Shown here one piece after another: positions 20,552 to 29,646 of a stretch of DNA of 64,000 nt. Numbering within the stretch: position 1 is the stretch's first letter; each line of letters starts with the position of its first letter. Both the position numbers and the translations under genes were made by a program. Under the pieces are notes generated by a model. It searched no databases. It worked only from the letters and a program-made list of their open reading frames with translations, and was not told the DNA's origin. The DNA comes from Clostridia bacterium (GTDB lineage Bacteria > Bacillota > Clostridia > Acetivibrionales > DSM-2933). The stretch spans positions 1-64,000 of the forward strand of contig JAOABQ010000095.1 of NCBI GenBank assembly GCA_026418275.1, given 5' to 3'.

Positions 20552-21316
20552 TTAGATAAATTCAATATCTAAACCCAATCTATCAAATTCAATTTTAATA
20601 TTTGTGAAGTCTTTGTGGCTATAATTGGGTTCGAGAAAAAGTCTTTTTTGCAGTCTTAGTAGTTCATAAATTCTTGTTACATCAACTTTTTTAAATCCAG
20701 AAAATTGTTTTAGAAAGTTCACCATTTCCTCAGTAATAACTGTATTAGTAACAGGTTTTAGCCAAAGTTTTCCACTATAATCTGGTAAGTCAGCATATTC
20801 TTCATCCTTTAGCATATTATCAAAATCCCTTATGATTCTTCTTGTAAAACACTGAATTTCTTTCCACTCATATGGTACATCTTCCCACCATCTTAATTTA
20901 ATATCATACAAAAATCCACCAAACTCAATTTCGTAACTTACTCCGTCACGTCCAATAATATTATTATTTAAAATAATCGGTATTCTTAGCTTTAAAAGCT
21001 CCTCCATAATTGATTGTGAATAGTTTTCTTCAACCTTAATTGCCTTATATCTAATTGTTGGAGAAATTTCTTTTAGATACTTTGCCCGTTGGGTTATATT
21101 ATTAAATTTCTTATAGTCATTCTGGCAAAGCCAGTCAAACCTTAGCACCATATCTTCACATAGGGCCCATCTTTTAATGCTTTCATAATAAAAGGAAGGT
21201 AACTTCATAACTTCTAACAGTCTGAATTTGCTAATTTCTTTTATACCAAAGTTCCTTAGTTGTTCTAATGCTACCTTCTCAAATAAACGCCATTCAGAAA
21301 AGAGTTCCGGTTCCAT
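20552..21316 (-). CDS. Hypothetical protein, no recognised family
   Basis: I do not recognise this 254-residue protein. It is soluble, rich in aromatic and charged residues, without signal peptide, membrane helix or repeats. Aromatic-rich stretches such as LRWWEDVPYEWKEIQCF and a Leu/Lys-rich C-terminus are visible. The start is supported by AAGGGGGC five bases before the ATG. It is AT-rich compared with neighbours and sits alone between the DUF2089 operon and recR, so it may be an accessory acquisition. Confidence 0.75.
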   Translation of the reverse strand: MEPELFSEWRLFEKVALEQLRNFGIKEISKFRLLEVMKLPSFYYESIKRWALCEDMVLRFDWLCQNDYKKFNNITQRAKYLKEISPTIRYKAIKVEENYSQSIMEELLKLRIPIILNNNIIGRDGVSYEIEFGGFLYDIKLRWWEDVPYEWKEIQCFTRRIIRDFDNMLKDEEYADLPDYSGKLWLKPVTNTVITEEMVNFLKQFSGFKKVDVTRIYELLRLQKRLFLEPNYSHKDFTNIKIEFDRLGLDIEFI

Positions 21317-21497
21317 TTAACGCCCCCTTGTATAAAAATAATTTTACGATACTAATTTTCATCCAAGTATTCCATACAAGAAAATTTTATCAGGAAAAGA
21401 ATAGGGCTGGAAGACTAAACCGATTAGGTTTAGCAACATTCACTTCAAGCACTGTATTCATAGCCTTTTAGCTTAGTGCTAAGTACTGGAATAAAAA

Positions 21498-21548
21498 GTA
21501 AAAAGCCACGGTTCCAATGCAATTTCAATAGCATTTTCTCCATGACTT
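21498..21548 (-). terminator. Terminator downstream of recR
   Basis: On the minus strand AAG.CATGG pairs with CCGTG.CTT and an inner AATGC pairs with GCATT; a run CTTTTTACTTTTT follows. It lies some 60 bases past the recR stop. The rest of the gap to 21317 shows only a CTAAACC/GGTTTAG inverted repeat. Confidence 0.65.
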
Positions 21549-21611
21549 CTGATTAAACTATTTGGCATATTAACAAGACCTTTTTGGGATTATACACCTA
21601 CCACGCCCAGG

Positions 21612-22211
21612 CTAGATTTCTCTTCGCCCTTCAAGGGCTTTAGCCAGCGTCACCTCATCCGCATATTCCAAATCGCCGCCCACCGGGATCCCGTGAGCTA
21701 TCCTTGTAGCCTTTATCCCGAGAGGTTTTAACAGCTTGGAGATATACATTGCGGTGGCCTCACCTTCAATATTCGGATTTGTGGCAAGTATAACTTCCTT
21801 CACATTTCCATCCCTGATTCTTGCCAATAGTTCCTTTATCCTGATATCCTCAGGTCCGATTCCTTCCATTGGGGAAATTGCACCGTGCAAAACGTGGTAA
21901 AGTCCTTTAAATTCCCTTGTCCGCTCCATTGCAACCACATCCTTAGGGTCTTCGACAACACAAATGGTCGAGCCTTCACGGTACATTCCGCTGCATATGC
22001 CGCATGGGTCAATATCTGTCAAATTGCTGCAAATAGAACAATACCTTGTTTTCGTTTTCGCATCAATAATCGCATTTGCTAAGCTTTGAACTTTTTCCTC
22101 CTGAAGGTTCAGCACGTGAAATGCCAGTCTTTGTGCCGTTTTATGACCTATACCGGGAAGCTTTTCAAATTCCTCAATCAGCCTTGCTATAGGTACTGAA
22201 TAAAAACTCAT
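21612..22211 (-). CDS. recR: Recombination mediator protein RecR
   Basis: This 199-residue protein acts with RecF and RecO in loading RecA at gaps. It shows the N-terminal helix-hairpin-helix ([17 protein letters not shown]), a four-cysteine zinc finger ([16 protein letters not shown]) and the Toprim domain ([25 protein letters not shown]). Length is standard. It follows ybaB by 30 bases. Confidence 0.97.
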   Translation of the reverse strand: MSFYSVPIARLIEEFEKLPGIGHKTAQRLAFHVLNLQEEKVQSLANAIIDAKTKTRYCSICSNLTDIDPCGICSGMYREGSTICVVEDPKDVVAMERTREFKGLYHVLHGAISPMEGIGPEDIRIKELLARIRDGNVKEVILATNPNIEGEATAMYISKLLKPLGIKATRIAHGIPVGGDLEYADEVTLAKALEGRREI

Positions 22212-22241
22212 TATATAATCCTTCCTATCTAAGGGATAAGT

Positions 22242-22583
22242 TTAGAATAATCCCGACAGTCCGCCTAATCCTCCGGTGATTTTGCCCATTTCACCGCTTA
22301 CCATTTCGTCTGCTTTTCTCAAAGCTTCATTTATTGCCGCAAGAACTAAGTCCTGAAGCATTTCAACATCATCCGGATCAACAACTTCCGGTTTTATCAC
22401 AATGGATTGGATTTCTTTTTTTCCTGATGCAACAACGGTAACAGCGCCCCCGCCTACAGTCGCCTCAACTGTTTTCTCATGGAGCTCAGCCTGGAGTTTT
22501 TCCATATCCTTTTGCATCTTCTGTGCTTGCTTCATTATATTTCCCATATTCCCGCCAAATCCCGGGAAACCGCCTTTTGCCAT
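22242..22583 (-). CDS. YbaB/EbfC-family nucleoid-associated protein
   Basis: This 113-residue DNA-binding protein has the family core ([21 protein letters not shown]) and the acidic middle, with Gly-rich ends. The ATG at 22583 is chosen because GGAGGG lies seven bases upstream; the 33 residues a longer frame would add look unrelated. In most Firmicutes ybaB sits between dnaX and recR, but here dnaX is 9 kb away. Confidence 0.95.
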   Translation of the reverse strand: MAKGGFPGFGGNMGNIMKQAQKMQKDMEKLQAELHEKTVEATVGGGAVTVVASGKKEIQSIVIKPEVVDPDDVEMLQDLVLAAINEALRKADEMVSGEMGKITGGLGGLSGLF

Positions 22584-22741
22584 AATATGTCCCTCCGCTA
22601 TCAAACTTTTATTCTTTACTATTATACAGGATTTTACCACAGATATACAATATAAATACATAATCAAATTCTTTTTCTTCAAGGCTTACCACTCTCAATT
22701 AATCAAACACATTATTGAGCCTTTTATACCTTTAAGATTGT

Positions 22742-24256
22742 CTATTTTTCCAAAACTGCCTTTTTTAATTCTTGTGCCATTTCCTCAATGGTTTTCACAG
22801 AAGTTGTCACCTGTTCCATGGATGCTAACTGTTCCTGGGAAGCAGCCGCAATATTTTGAAGTTCCGAAATGCTTTTTTCACTGATTGTTTTTATATTTTC
22901 AATTACATCTACAATCTTATCTCCATGAATAGAAATATTCTGAGTAACACTGCTCACATCCTGTATTCTTCCATTTACTTCCACCCCGGAAACCGAACTC
23001 TTCTCAAAAGCATCACCTGCTTGTTCGATAAAATGTAATCCTTTTGCTACGAGACGGGCTCCATTTTCCATTGTCTCAACTGCTTTCGTTGTATCTTCCA
23101 AAACCTTTTTGATTATATTTGATATATTTTTTGCAGCACTTTCGGACTGTTCGGCAAGTTTACGTATTTCTTCAGAAACTACTGCAAATCCTTTTCCATG
23201 TTCTCCGGCTCTCGCAGATTCTATTGCAGCATTTAATGATAACAGATTTGTTTGTGTTGCAATACCGGTAATAACCTCCACAATTTCTCCTATTTCATTA
23301 GATCTTTCACCCAGTTCATGAATGATATCTCTACTGTGGAGGGTTGTTTTTTCAACAGCTTTCATTTCATTGACTGCATCTTTTATGAGAACACCGCTGC
23401 TTTTATTATTTTCATAAGTTTCCGCAGATATCCGGGCAATAAAGCTGCTCTCCCCTGCAATTTTATTAAGATTTTCAGAAATTGCTTTTACTGCAGCTAA
23501 AGCCTCATTCACTTGATTCATCGTAACTTCAGACCCTGTAGCAACTTGTGATGCGTGTGAGGCTACCTGTTCGCTCGCTTTTGTGGTCATATTTGTAATT
23601 TCGGATAACTGGCTGACCGACTCAGCCAAAACTGCCGAAACATCGGATGACTTATTAACTAGTGCCATCGTATTTTCAATGATTCTAGTCTGTTCCTCTT
23701 CAGATTTCATCATGCTCATAAGCAGCTTTTTCGTTCTTCCCGACAATGTAATGAACACAAGAATCAATGGACCATTTTCCATAGTTCTCGCAAGAACACT
23801 TGAAATTAAACTTGAATTTTTGATTACAACATCACTTGCTGTCATAATCCCAATCATTAAAACCAGCGCAAATATCGACAGCTTTCTGGAAAAATAAAGG
23901 CTTGCAACCGCAACTGTAAAAAGCCACACGGTAGTGAGTGAATGATTGGGTGGCGTAGAAACCATGTAGTTTAAAATTCCGATAGATAAGGCGGCAGAAA
24001 ATACCATCATATATTTTATCCAATACCCTTGTAACTTGAAAACCAGTAAAATCATAGCCGGCACCAGAGCTACAACAGCGGCAGTGGAATAGTTCACCAC
24101 CTGTGAGGCCTTATTGCTGCTTTCATTTCCGAATGCCCCCACAAGAACAAGTGTCATTGCAACAAGAATAAGTATTGCAGTACCTAAAAGCATCTTTGCT
24201 GCAAACTTATTTGCCTCATGCTCATTTTTCAACAAAACATTTTTGTTATTCATCAT
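22742..24256 (-). CDS. Methyl-accepting chemotaxis protein without extracellular sensor domain
   Basis: This 504-residue protein has five to six closely spaced membrane helices in the first 180 residues and no large external domain or obvious HAMP. The C-terminal signalling hairpin has the conserved tip [21 protein letters not shown] that contacts CheA and CheW. The membrane part probably senses a membrane-related or proton-motive cue, which is inference. GGAGG lies seven bases before the ATG. It is transcribed toward ybaB and lies in the segment that separates ybaB from dnaX. Confidence 0.93.
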   Translation of the reverse strand: MMNNKNVLLKNEHEANKFAAKMLLGTAILILVAMTLVLVGAFGNESSNKASQVVNYSTAAVVALVPAMILLVFKLQGYWIKYMMVFSAALSIGILNYMVSTPPNHSLTTVWLFTVAVASLYFSRKLSIFALVLMIGIMTASDVVIKNSSLISSVLARTMENGPLILVFITLSGRTKKLLMSMMKSEEEQTRIIENTMALVNKSSDVSAVLAESVSQLSEITNMTTKASEQVASHASQVATGSEVTMNQVNEALAAVKAISENLNKIAGESSFIARISAETYENNKSSGVLIKDAVNEMKAVEKTTLHSRDIIHELGERSNEIGEIVEVITGIATQTNLLSLNAAIESARAGEHGKGFAVVSEEIRKLAEQSESAAKNISNIIKKVLEDTTKAVETMENGARLVAKGLHFIEQAGDAFEKSSVSGVEVNGRIQDVSSVTQNISIHGDKIVDVIENIKTISEKSISELQNIAAASQEQLASMEQVTTSVKTIEEMAQELKKAVLEK

Positions 24257-24542
24257 TTAATTTCCTCCAATGTGGTGGTAAGTAGAACTTAAAACATGAT
24301 AAGAGAAATTGCATATTAAGACTTGCTATACGAAGCATGGTAATGATTTTAAATGGAATTAATAAATATCATGATTAAAACTAAGGGTTATGAAGCAAGA
24401 AAGGCAAAAGTGCAAAATATTTTTCACTTTCAATATACGTGATAGTAAAACCTTCTGACATTAAAAACTAATGACGAAAATACTCTGCACAACACTTTAA
24501 TTATACAACAAAATAGTTAAAAAGAAAATATGTAAAAAGCAC

Positions 24543-26294
24543 TTATTTAAGTGAATCCACATAAGCTTTATATTCATTATATTGCACACTATTTCCCTGC
24601 TGTGGTGAACCATAATGGTTAAAACTAAAGCTGGTGATTTTATCCACATAGTTGGCTTCTGCCCGGATCTGTTCAATGACTCTTTGAACAGGTGCCGGCT
24701 TATACGACAGATCCAGCGTTTCGAGATCTGACCAAAGCTCGGTAGCAGGTCTTGCAGTTTTCACTGCATTTTTCATTTCCAAAAACCAATTTCCAACGGT
24801 TTTCACCGAGCAGTGCCCTACACCGATTCCATCTTGAAGGGCTACGATATCAAGAGGTGCATAGCTCAAAATGTTTTTCCACATTGCGCCGTAAGTTGCC
24901 GCTCCCATTCCAAAACTTTCATTAAAGAAGGGTGCAACCATAACCGGCTTATTCATATTTTGATGTATATAGTCTGCGAGATCCTTATAAACGCTTTTCA
25001 TATTGTCCTGAGATGCGGAAGTCATGAAATTTACATTATCAATCTCCATTGTTATGTAAAAGCCGGCGATGGTTTCCTTGTATAACCCTCCATAACGGCT
25101 CCACAATTCATATGCAATTTCCTTACTTAAGCCAAACTCCTTTATAAGCCACGCCTTATCATAGGCGTATTTTTGCCACCAATCATCCGTCCAATTGAGT
25201 CCCAACCATACTTTCATACCTTTGATTTTTGCTTGTTCTAAAGAGACACCTACCGCGTCATAAGAATTGAACTGGGTTAGCCCGGGTATTCTTGTGGGGT
25301 AATAAGCCCGCATATTTTTACTGTCTACAGTCCACTGCCATATCATATGATCCATTTTAACGCTTTTCATATAATCATATTCGGTGGCAAATTTGGAAGC
25401 ATTCCAACCGTCAGTAAGGTAAGGCTGTATGAAACTTCCCGAAAGAAGTTTGGGAGGCGTAGGAGAGGGAGCAGCCGTCGGGGTAGGCTGAGGGGTAGGT
25501 ATAGCAACCGCTGGATAATCCTTTGATGTCTGGTTAAAATGCATGCAAATGATAATAATGTCCGTCATATTTACAGCATTGTCCTGATTCAAGTCACAAG
25601 TGGGGTTGTAGCCCGTTTGCCCCTTCGCGGTATTAAAATATTGAATTAAAGAAACGATATCCGACATATTAATAGCCCCATCACTTATAATATCCCCCGC
25701 CCATATTACGATGGGCTGCGCAATGGTCACATTTGAGTTTATAATTATATTGTCTATTGTCCTCTTTAAATATCCCGGTTTATCAATTTCCAATATATAC
25801 CCTGCAGAACTTTCCAGGATTCCGGTAAGGGTAAAGGAACCGTTTTGATCCGTATCAGCCAAAATCTCCAAACCAGGAATAGATGCTTTAAACCCGTATG
25901 CAAGCCCGGTTTGGGCATCCGAAACATCCACCGCTATGCTTCCGGATAGGCTCCACTTGTTTGCCGTATTTTGCAAATGACCGGATATATTTACAGCCTG
26001 TTTAGAAAGGATATCTTGATCAATGGACATATCGGAAAAAATCAGTTCCCTGACATTATGTACTTTCCAGAGTGCAGGTTCTTTCGGGGGTTCTGCACCC
26101 TTCAGCGCTTGGTGGGCTTTAATACACTGATAGTTCGTCCCGTCAAAACGTACAATATCATCCTTAATATAGGCGTTATCAGGCTCCCAGTCCACCGCAA
26201 TCCGGTTGGAGAATAAGGTTAAATAAAAAAGGACAAAGATGATACCGATTACCCCTACAATAGAAACAAACCCTCTTTGTAACATTCTAACCAT
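24543..26294 (-). CDS. Membrane-anchored dockerin protein with CBM5/12-like module and DUF4434-like TIM barrel
   Basis: This 583-residue protein has an N-terminal membrane helix (about 10-28), a CBM5/12-like chitin-binding module (about 34-78, W..DNAY...D.V...G..Y.C..AH......P...P.LW), an X-module (about 116-197), a two-repeat dockerin (about 200-260; SDGAINMSDIV and NQDNAVNMTDII), a Pro/Thr linker (264-282) and a C-terminal part (about 284-583) that resembles DUF4434, a glycoside-hydrolase-like barrel of unknown activity. The X-dockerin pair resembles the type II pair of CipA. Whether the N-terminal helix is cleaved is unclear. Substrate is unknown; the chitin-type module suggests GlcNAc polymers. 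Confidence 0.82.
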   Translation of the reverse strand: MVRMLQRGFVSIVGVIGIIFVLFYLTLFSNRIAVDWEPDNAYIKDDIVRFDGTNYQCIKAHQALKGAEPPKEPALWKVHNVRELIFSDMSIDQDILSKQAVNISGHLQNTANKWSLSGSIAVDVSDAQTGLAYGFKASIPGLEILADTDQNGSFTLTGILESSAGYILEIDKPGYLKRTIDNIIINSNVTIAQPIVIWAGDIISDGAINMSDIVSLIQYFNTAKGQTGYNPTCDLNQDNAVNMTDIIIICMHFNQTSKDYPAVAIPTPQPTPTAAPSPTPPKLLSGSFIQPYLTDGWNASKFATEYDYMKSVKMDHMIWQWTVDSKNMRAYYPTRIPGLTQFNSYDAVGVSLEQAKIKGMKVWLGLNWTDDWWQKYAYDKAWLIKEFGLSKEIAYELWSRYGGLYKETIAGFYITMEIDNVNFMTSASQDNMKSVYKDLADYIHQNMNKPVMVAPFFNESFGMGAATYGAMWKNILSYAPLDIVALQDGIGVGHCSVKTVGNWFLEMKNAVKTARPATELWSDLETLDLSYKPAPVQRVIEQIRAEANYVDKITSFSFNHYGSPQQGNSVQYNEYKAYVDSLK

Positions 26295-26746
26295 GTGACC
26301 CTTCCCCTCATTACTATATCCTATTTATTGGGATTTCAATGCAAATAAACTGAAAATATTATTTTAAACCAATCCTAAAAACACGGAAATCTATATATAA
26401 TCTGTGTCCACAGAAAAAAGTATATGTTTTAGATACTTATAATGTTTTTATCATAATATTAATAATTTTACCATAGAGTACCGCATTCCGTCACTACATT
26501 GTTCACCGGTGGCAATGTTTTACCATACGCAAAATATATGATATAAAACGATACATTTGGATAACATCGATCCATTACCCCTTCTATATGATTTTATTGA
26601 ACAGCTATTAAAAAGATGTTAAAGTTAGATTGTGGATTTTTTTGCCTTTCCTGGAATCCGCTAAAGGAAGTTGGTTGTATGAAACAAAAAATAGTATAGT
26701 AAAAGTGGATCTTTTCAGGAGTAATACTTTGAGGAGGGATAGCGTT
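26295..26746. other. Intergenic region between the DUF4434-like gene and the small ORF
   Basis: This AT-rich stretch is the divergent regulatory region for the DUF4434-like gene (ribosome site GAGGGGAAGGG just before its ATG). On the plus strand it ends in the leader of the 38-residue frame, with a weak promoter candidate TTGGTT (26671) and TATAGT (26695) at 18-base spacing. I see no larger gene in it. Confidence 0.5.
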
Positions 26747-26863
26747 ATGAGTATCCAAAATAAGTATTTTGCAAGTTATTATGACGGAATCCTCGGTGAT
26801 GCCAACGATTTTGAAGCGTTCTTGCAAATGCAGGGTGTGGGGACCATACATGTGCTTTGGTGA
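26747..26863 (+). CDS. Small ORF, 38 residues, unknown
   Basis: A strong ribosome site (GAGGAGGG, 26731-26738) lies eight bases before this ATG, and the frame stops inside a hairpin followed by TTTTTG. The peptide starts MSIQNKYFASYYDG, is acidic in the middle and ends with hydrophobic residues (GVGTIHVLW). It has no signal sequence or Cys. I know no family for it. The neat gene-like layout (promoter candidate, ribosome site, frame, terminator) suggests a real small gene such as a signalling peptide or a leader peptide. Confidence 0.5.
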   Translation: MSIQNKYFASYYDGILGDANDFEAFLQMQGVGTIHVLW

Positions 26864-26885
26864 TGCTGAGCACCTTTTTGTATTT
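26851..26885 (+). terminator. Hairpin terminator at the end of the small ORF
   Basis: GTGCT (26852) can pair with AGCAC, or GGTG with CACC, followed by CTTTTTGTATTTT. It overlaps the last codons of the 38-residue frame. Confidence 0.5.
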
Positions 26886-27105
26886 TATGAACCACAATCT
26901 AAAATTATGTATTTAAAAGAACGAGGTTAGTAAAGTATTAAACGGCCGTACTCATACGACTCCGAGGCTTGATCATGTCAGAATGCCTCCCCATTCCCGG
27001 TATTGGCCAAAAAAACGCAGTAGAAACCAAGATACACAATTGTGACAGTTTTTTGAAACCGATAAAATTATTGATTAAGGAAAGATGTTGTTTTAATTCA
27101 AAGCA

Positions 27106-27157
27106 TTTATCAGTGTTGTTATATATATACAAAATCAACCCGACCAACACTGATAAA
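27106..27157. repeat. Perfect 13-bp inverted repeat in the leader of the GH18 gene
   Basis: TTTATCAGTGTTG (27106-27118) is the exact reverse complement of CAACACTGATAAA (27145-27157); the loop is 26 AT-rich bases. It ends 26 bases before AAGGAGGAG of the chitinase gene. It could be an attenuator hairpin or an operator. Confidence 0.8.
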
Positions 27158-27195
27158 ATATTTTATCTTTTATTATTTTTTAAGGAGGAGCGTAT

Positions 27196-29208
27196 ATGAA
27201 AACATCAGGAAAAAAGCTTTGGTTTAAGGTTATAGCCCTCTCTATCAGCCTCATGCTTCTGCTTTCAATGTTTGTTACTACAGGCATTGGAATTTCCGGA
27301 GCAGCCATACCGGAATGGCAGCCTAACACGGATTATGCAAAAGATGCTCTTGTCACTTATAGCGGTAAGACCTATCAATGCATTGCCGCACATAAATCAT
27401 TGGACGGCTGGCAGCCTCCCAATGTTCCGGCACTATGGAAAGAATCAACAGGTCCGGTTACCCCACCATCCACACCGGTGGTTGTAACCCCGACAGTTCC
27501 ACCAGGGGGACAAACATTTACAATCTCGGGAGTTATTAAAGCTGACGTCACTTCCAACAACCCCGCCGTAAATGCTGGATTTAAAGTTGAAGCTTCGGGT
27601 ATGAGTACATATGGCATATCAGACAACAACGGATACTTCACACTCAGCGGTTTCCCTCCAGTTTCTGCAAACATCACTCTAAAAATAACAAAGACCAATC
27701 ACCTGAGAAGAGAAATACAGGGTATCCGGTTAAGCGGGCATGTTACAGTCGGCTCAGCTAACAAACCTGTACAGATGTGGGCAGGAGATATGGTGATCGA
27801 CGGCAAGCAGGATGACGCCATCAATATGTCCGATATTGTTGAGCTTATTACAAGCTACAATACTTCAGTAGGAAATCCGGGATATAAAGCGGAAAGTGAC
27901 TTTAATATGGATAATGCCATCAATATGGAAGATATTTTGATAATCATCAATCACTTTAATAAGAGCATGGCCGATTACCAACAAGATTATGATTACAACA
28001 CAATTACATATACACCGGTACCTACATCATCAATGACAACTGCACCCACTTCAACACCAACCAATACAATACCTTCAACCTATACACCGACCCCAACGCC
28101 AACTTACGGTACACCGCCTCCACCGGCGCAAAGAATGTACGTAGGCTATGCAGGTACATGGAATACAAGTATTTACGACCTGGATCCCAAAAATATTCCG
28201 AACTATTTTACACATGTAAATCTGGCCTTTGCAAGACCGGATACAACCTACCAAAAGGGCTCCTACGCATTTGATCAGGCAGTAGCAGGCTTCGAGTTTG
28301 TTGAAGGGGCTACCACATTTACCGGTCAAAAGAAGTTTACGCCTCAGCAGGTACAAGACTTTAAAAATATCATTGCGGCACTGAAAGCGCGCGGTACAGA
28401 GGTTTGGGTTTCCATCGGCGGCTGGGCGTACAGCCAGGGAAGCCAGTGGGCAAACTTTAACGCGCCTCACGTAGTAGACCTGGCACTTGACTTAGGCGCT
28501 ACAGGGATCGATGTAGACTGGGAATCCAGCGGTTCCACTGTTAAAAAGGGTCCTCCGGATACCTTCTCTTGCTCCAAAGACGGTGAGATCAAAGGGATTG
28601 TCTCCAGCCTCTATAACGAAATCAAATCCCGTGGTGTTAAAATGGGCATCTCCATTGCCGGATGGTCAACCGGTGCGTACTATGTATTAGGTACTCCTTT
28701 TGAAGAAGGAAAGGTCCAATGGGGCTCTCCCTTCGGCGGCACCATGTACCGGGTTGTAAAGGATAATGGACATATGTTAAGCCACATAAACCTTATGTCC
28801 TATGACGGCGGCGAGTACTATGACCCAAGGGAAGGATACGAAGCCTACCGCGCAATCTACGACGGCCCGATTAACGTGGGAATCGAAATTGCACCTGAAG
28901 GCTCCGGAGGTGCTGTACTGAAGCTCAATGCAGAACCTGGTTCTGCATATGACGGAGAAATGCTCACAGGACAAAACAATATGGCCTCCAAATATTACAA
29001 TGTTGAAACCTTGGTAAACTACGTAAAGAATAAAGGAAAGCCTTTTGACGGCTTTATGATTTGGCAGATTTGGAAACAGCGTGTTCACCAACCGGCTCCC
29101 GCTGGTGCGGCTACAGAGAACAGTGCAGGGCAATATATTTGCCGGAATCTCCCTCTGCGAGGCGATCCAAACCAGACTATTCCAAGTCTTCCGCCATTAA
29201 AACCGTAA
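27196..29208 (+). CDS. Secreted GH18 chitinase-like enzyme with CBM5/12, X-module and dockerin
   Basis: This 670-residue protein has a signal peptide (about 1-36), a CBM5/12-like module (39-82), an X-module (about 107-193), a two-repeat dockerin (about 195-262), a Pro/Thr linker (272-310) and a GH18 barrel (about 313-645). The barrel shows SIGGW (406-410) and GIDVDWE with the catalytic acid Glu443. The first aspartate of the usual DGxDxDxE motif is Thr here, though the two inner aspartates stay. Chitin or related beta-1,4-GlcNAc polymers are the likely substrate. AAGGAGGAG precedes the ATG. A terminator follows. Confidence 0.92.
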   Translation: MKTSGKKLWFKVIALSISLMLLLSMFVTTGIGISGAAIPEWQPNTDYAKDALVTYSGKTYQCIAAHKSLDGWQPPNVPALWKESTGPVTPPSTPVVVTPTVPPGGQTFTISGVIKADVTSNNPAVNAGFKVEASGMSTYGISDNNGYFTLSGFPPVSANITLKITKTNHLRREIQGIRLSGHVTVGSANKPVQMWAGDMVIDGKQDDAINMSDIVELITSYNTSVGNPGYKAESDFNMDNAINMEDILIIINHFNKSMADYQQDYDYNTITYTPVPTSSMTTAPTSTPTNTIPSTYTPTPTPTYGTPPPPAQRMYVGYAGTWNTSIYDLDPKNIPNYFTHVNLAFARPDTTYQKGSYAFDQAVAGFEFVEGATTFTGQKKFTPQQVQDFKNIIAALKARGTEVWVSIGGWAYSQGSQWANFNAPHVVDLALDLGATGIDVDWESSGSTVKKGPPDTFSCSKDGEIKGIVSSLYNEIKSRGVKMGISIAGWSTGAYYVLGTPFEEGKVQWGSPFGGTMYRVVKDNGHMLSHINLMSYDGGEYYDPREGYEAYRAIYDGPINVGIEIAPEGSGGAVLKLNAEPGSAYDGEMLTGQNNMASKYYNVETLVNYVKNKGKPFDGFMIWQIWKQRVHQPAPAGAATENSAGQYICRNLPLRGDPNQTIPSLPPLKP

Positions 29209-29230
29209 CAAATTGTTTTGAGTCTTATTT

Positions 29231-29260
29231 AACGGGTGGGTATTTTATTCACCCGTTTTT
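29231..29260 (+). terminator. Terminator of the GH18 gene
   Basis: ACGGGTG pairs with CACCCGT around a TATTTTATT loop and is followed by TTTTAATTTTT. Confidence 0.85.
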
Positions 29261-29412
29261 AATTTTTGGAACAACTATCCGTAAAAGGAATTGACAACCT
29301 GGATATATTACCAAGATAGAGCACTAAATAACAATGTAGTTAATTGTTATACAACCTATAAAGTGTTAAAATCGTATTACAAATTTGGCGAATGTACAAT
29401 AATGTTTTTTAA

Positions 29413-29512
29413 TATATTTTGAAAGAGGTAAAGGATTTACGTCGCACTTCGATTACCTTGATTTAATATCGTGAAAATTCAATTTATCCATGCAAAATTA
29501 CTTTCACGATCC
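29413..29512 (+). repeat. Dispersed two-hairpin repeat, copy A
   Basis: This copy aligns over about 100 bases with 33629-33743 and 55566-55662. It keeps the second hairpin (ATCGTGAAA with TTTCACGAT) and a decayed first hairpin. It lies between the GH18 terminator and the propeller gene. Confidence 0.75.
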
Positions 29513-29519
29513 AAATACA

Positions 29520-29646
29520 TAGAGAATATTAGTAACTGATGCAGAGGAGGACGTCAGCATTGGAAGGAAGTGATACCGAAGACGTTCTAAAATAGCCATA
29601 CCGGAATTATAATCAGCACTGACAAAAGCTAAAGGAGGGTAAATAA
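29520..29646 (+). other. Putative structured leader of the propeller gene
   Basis: The 127 bases before the ATG are less AT-rich than their surroundings and hold several complementary blocks (CTGAT with ATCAG, GACGTC with GACGTT, GTCAG with CTGAC) and the purine-rich strings GAGGAGGACG and GGAAGGAAG. I cannot match it to a riboswitch class I know. AAGGAGGG at its end is the ribosome site. Confidence 0.35.

Noticed and set aside
27058..27065. ACCGATAA upstream of the GH18 gene as a sigma-D -10 element
   Set aside because: There is no TAAA at the proper distance upstream, and a chitinase is an unlikely member of the motility set.
26969..27199. Open frame of 76 codons with PGIGQKNA resembling a transposase fragment
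   Set aside because: No ribosome site, the frame runs across the inverted repeat and into the chitinase start, and the similarity is limited to a few residues.
27981..28130. Thr/Pro codon repeats as a DNA repeat array
   Set aside because: These encode the linker between dockerin and GH18 domain; the repeat is at the protein level. Similar linkers occur in the genes at 24543 and 50316.
29520..29646. Leader read as a lysine, glycine or cyclic-di-GMP riboswitch
   Set aside because: Short matches such as CCGAAG and AGAGGAGG occur, but the order and conserved cores of these classes are missing. It is listed only as an unassigned structured leader.
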